A DNA stretch of 64,000 bases from Pseudomonas viridiflava (GTDB taxonomy: Bacteria; Pseudomonadota; Gammaproteobacteria; Pseudomonadales; Pseudomonadaceae). Shown in pieces: positions 62,848 through 64,000 of the stretch. Under the pieces are notes generated by a model that was given only the letters and a program-made list of their open reading frames with translations, was not told the origin of the DNA and did no database searches. The translations under genes were made by a program, and so were the position numbers. The stretch lies in the NCBI RefSeq assembly GCF_900583165.1, contig NZ_UTKY01000075.1:57942-121941 (forward strand), given 5' to 3'. The first letter of the stretch is position 1, and each line of letters begins with the position of its first letter.

Positions 62848-63197
62848 GGCAGGATCTCCAGCACGTTTTCCGGCGGGCGGCCAATGATGGCTTTATCGGC
62901 GGTTTCCAGGATCGGGCGCTCCATCAGCTTCGGGTGCGCAGCGATGGCGGCGATCAGTTGCGCTTCGCTCAGGCTGGCATCGGCCAGGTTGAGGGTTTCG
63001 TATTCGTCTTCGCCCGTACGCAGCAATTGCCGAGCGCTGAAGCCCAGCTTGGTGAGCAACGCCTTCAATTGCGCGGCGTCCAGCGGGGTTTCCAGGTAGC
63101 GCACCACCGTCGGCGTGAGGCCGCGGGCTTCGAGCAGTTCGAGCGCACCGCGGGATTTCGAGCAGCGCGGGTTGTGATAAAGCGTCAGATCGGTCAT
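62844..63197 (-). CDS. arsC: Arsenate reductase, glutaredoxin-coupled type
   Basis: A 117-residue ArsC family protein with the thioredoxin-like start LTLYHNPRCSKSRGALELLE (catalytic cysteine C12). The C-terminal RPILETADKAIIGRPPENVL is typical. It reduces arsenate to arsenite with glutathione and glutaredoxin, but no other ars genes are nearby, so a different thiol role is possible. It heads the arsC-wrbA-DUF2069 set and is divergent from the thioredoxin-like lipoprotein. Confidence 0.92.
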   Translation of the reverse strand: MTDLTLYHNPRCSKSRGALELLEARGLTPTVVRYLETPLDAAQLKALLTKLGFSARQLLRTGEDEYETLNLADASLSEAQLIAAIAAHPKLMERPILETADKAIIGRPPENVLEILP

Positions 63198-63314
63198 GTG
63201 CGGGTCGCATCTTGCGTAAGGTGGCGGGTATTCTACCCGCGCTGCAACCTGTCCTTAAACCGTAAGAGGCGATAGGTCGCAGCCAACGTTCATTTTTTTA
63301 CGAAGGAAACCCCC

Positions 63315-63776
63315 ATGACCAGGCAATTGATCGGTGCATTGGCGATCATCACCACCCTGCTGCTCAGCGGCTGCGGTAACGATTACGGCGTAGACCAATA
63401 CGGCCAGAAGGTCGCGGCCGAGCGCCTGGATAAGCAATGGGTGGTGGTTAATTACTGGGCGGAGTGGTGCGGCCCGTGCCGTACGGAGATCCCAGAACTC
63501 AATGCCTTGGCAGAGCAGCTCAAAGGGCAGGGCGTGGGCGTGTTCGGGGTTAACTTCGACAATGTGCAGGGTGAAGAATTGAAGGCGGCCAGTGAGAAGC
63601 TGGGCATCAAGTTCACCGTACTGGCGCAGAACCCGGAGGTGATCTTTGAGATTCCCCGCAGTGAAGCGTTGCCGGTGACCTACATCATTGATGACAAGGG
63701 CAAGGTGCGCGAGCAGATGATGGGGGAGCAGACGGCGGAAGGGGTGATTGCCAAGCTCAAAGCCTTGCGCGGTTAA
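63315..63776 (+). CDS. Thioredoxin-like lipoprotein (TlpA/ResA type)
   Basis: A 153-residue lipoprotein: signal peptide with lipobox LLSGC (lipid-modified C20), then a thioredoxin fold with active site WCGPC (C52, C55) in VVVNYWAEWCGPCRTEIPEL and the cis-Pro loop ALPVTYIIDDKG. It is probably a membrane-anchored periplasmic thiol reductase. AAGGAA lies 8 bases before ATG 63315. Confidence 0.93.
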   Translation: MTRQLIGALAIITTLLLSGCGNDYGVDQYGQKVAAERLDKQWVVVNYWAEWCGPCRTEIPELNALAEQLKGQGVGVFGVNFDNVQGEELKAASEKLGIKFTVLAQNPEVIFEIPRSEALPVTYIIDDKGKVREQMMGEQTAEGVIAKLKALRG

Positions 63777-63795
63777 AGCAACAACGCAGATTAAT

Positions 63796-63873
63796 TGTGG
63801 GAGGGGGCTTGCCCCCGATAGCAGTGTGTCAGCAGTACATGTGTTGGCTGATGCACCGCTATCGGGGGCAAGC
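63796..63873. repeat. REP doublet truncated by an insertion sequence
   Basis: A direct REP, an inner arm (TGTCAGCAG...TGGCTGATGC), then an inverted REP that stops after ATCGGGGGCAAGC, where CCCCTCCCACA would be expected. IS sequence begins at 63874. Confidence 0.9.
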
Positions 63874-64000
63874 TGATCTGGTCAAGTAATCCCGGACACC
63901 GATTACGGTGTTTATGCTGCTTTTTGCTCCATGGCTATTGGCGACAGGTAGTCGTTGTAGCTATGGAGTCTTGTACGGTTGTAGTACATGAAGAAGCGCA
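63874..64000 (-). mobile_element. IS3-family insertion sequence, one end
   Basis: The element begins TGATCTGGTCAAGTAATCCC and contains the 3' end of a transposase reading into it on the - strand. The TG terminus and the transposase C-terminus fit the IS3 family. The other end is outside the window. Confidence 0.85.
63912..64000 (-). CDS. IS3-family transposase OrfB, C-terminal fragment in window
   Basis: The - strand encodes 28 residues and TAA: RFFMYYNRTRLHSYNDYLSP followed by IAMEQKAA. This is the usual ending of the IS3 OrfB integrase (Y-N-x-x-R-L-H-S-x-x-x-Y-L-S-P). The gene continues past base 64000. No sign of decay is visible in the piece seen. Confidence 0.88.
   Translation of the reverse strand, partial: RFFMYYNRTRLHSYNDYLSPIAMEQKAA

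Overview
The window is a stretch of the core chromosome of a Pseudomonas, most likely of the P. fluorescens group. The evidence is the high G+C content, the gene order (aceA, idh/icd, cspD-clpS-clpA, infA-bpt-aat, ftsK-lolA-rarA-serS-cysG, tusDCBE, all familiar from Pseudomonas), and repeated REP doublets with the core TGTGGGAGGGGGCTTGCCCCCGAT that are typical of this group.

Region 1 (1-12.3 kb, + strand) is the right part of a type VI secretion (T6SS) cluster in the order tssB (cut by the window edge), tssC, hcp, tssE, tssF, tssG, clpV, vgrG. A structured dispersed repeat follows, then tssK. No effector, adaptor or immunity gene follows vgrG, and no tssL or tssM follows tssK. Region 2 (12.4-27.4 kb, - strand) is the complete nuoA-B-CD-E-F-G-H-I-J-K-L-M-N operon for respiratory complex I, converging on tssK across a shared terminator. 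Region 3 (27.4-40.4 kb) holds aceA with its own promoter, palindrome and long leader, a small orphan secretin-like protein, a GNAT protein, a JmjC-type ribosomal oxygenase, purB, hflD, mnmA, a Nudix hydrolase, and the divergent pair idh / icd. The three enzymes that compete for isocitrate (AceA, Idh, Icd) therefore lie within about 12 kb. Region 4 (40.5-45.6 kb) is an N-degron neighbourhood: a cold-shock gene, clpS-clpA, infA, bpt and aat. Region 5 (46.1-53.6 kb) is ftsK-lolA-rarA-crcB-serS-cysG. Region 6 (53.7-63.8 kb) contains a glutathionyl-hydroquinone reductase, a YbiB-like gene with tusDCBE, a CoA-transferase, sprT, a Yip1-family membrane protein, ttcA, a Tag-like glycosylase, a wrbA/arsC/DUF2069 operon and a thioredoxin-like lipoprotein. 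At the right edge an IS3-family insertion sequence has landed inside a REP doublet.

Functionally this is mostly housekeeping: respiration, carbon partitioning at isocitrate, regulated proteolysis, tRNA thiolation (tusDCBE and mnmA, plus ttcA), division and lipoprotein export. No frameshifted or broken chromosomal gene was seen; tssB and the transposase are cut only by the window ends. The more unusual material is intergenic: nine REP doublets in two opposite topologies and one single REP, a three-hairpin repeat in front of tssK, a palindrome and long leader upstream of aceA, palindromes between idh and icd and upstream of ftsK, and an isolated hairpin inside the nuo operon. I found no tRNA, rRNA, CRISPR array or clearly new multigene system.
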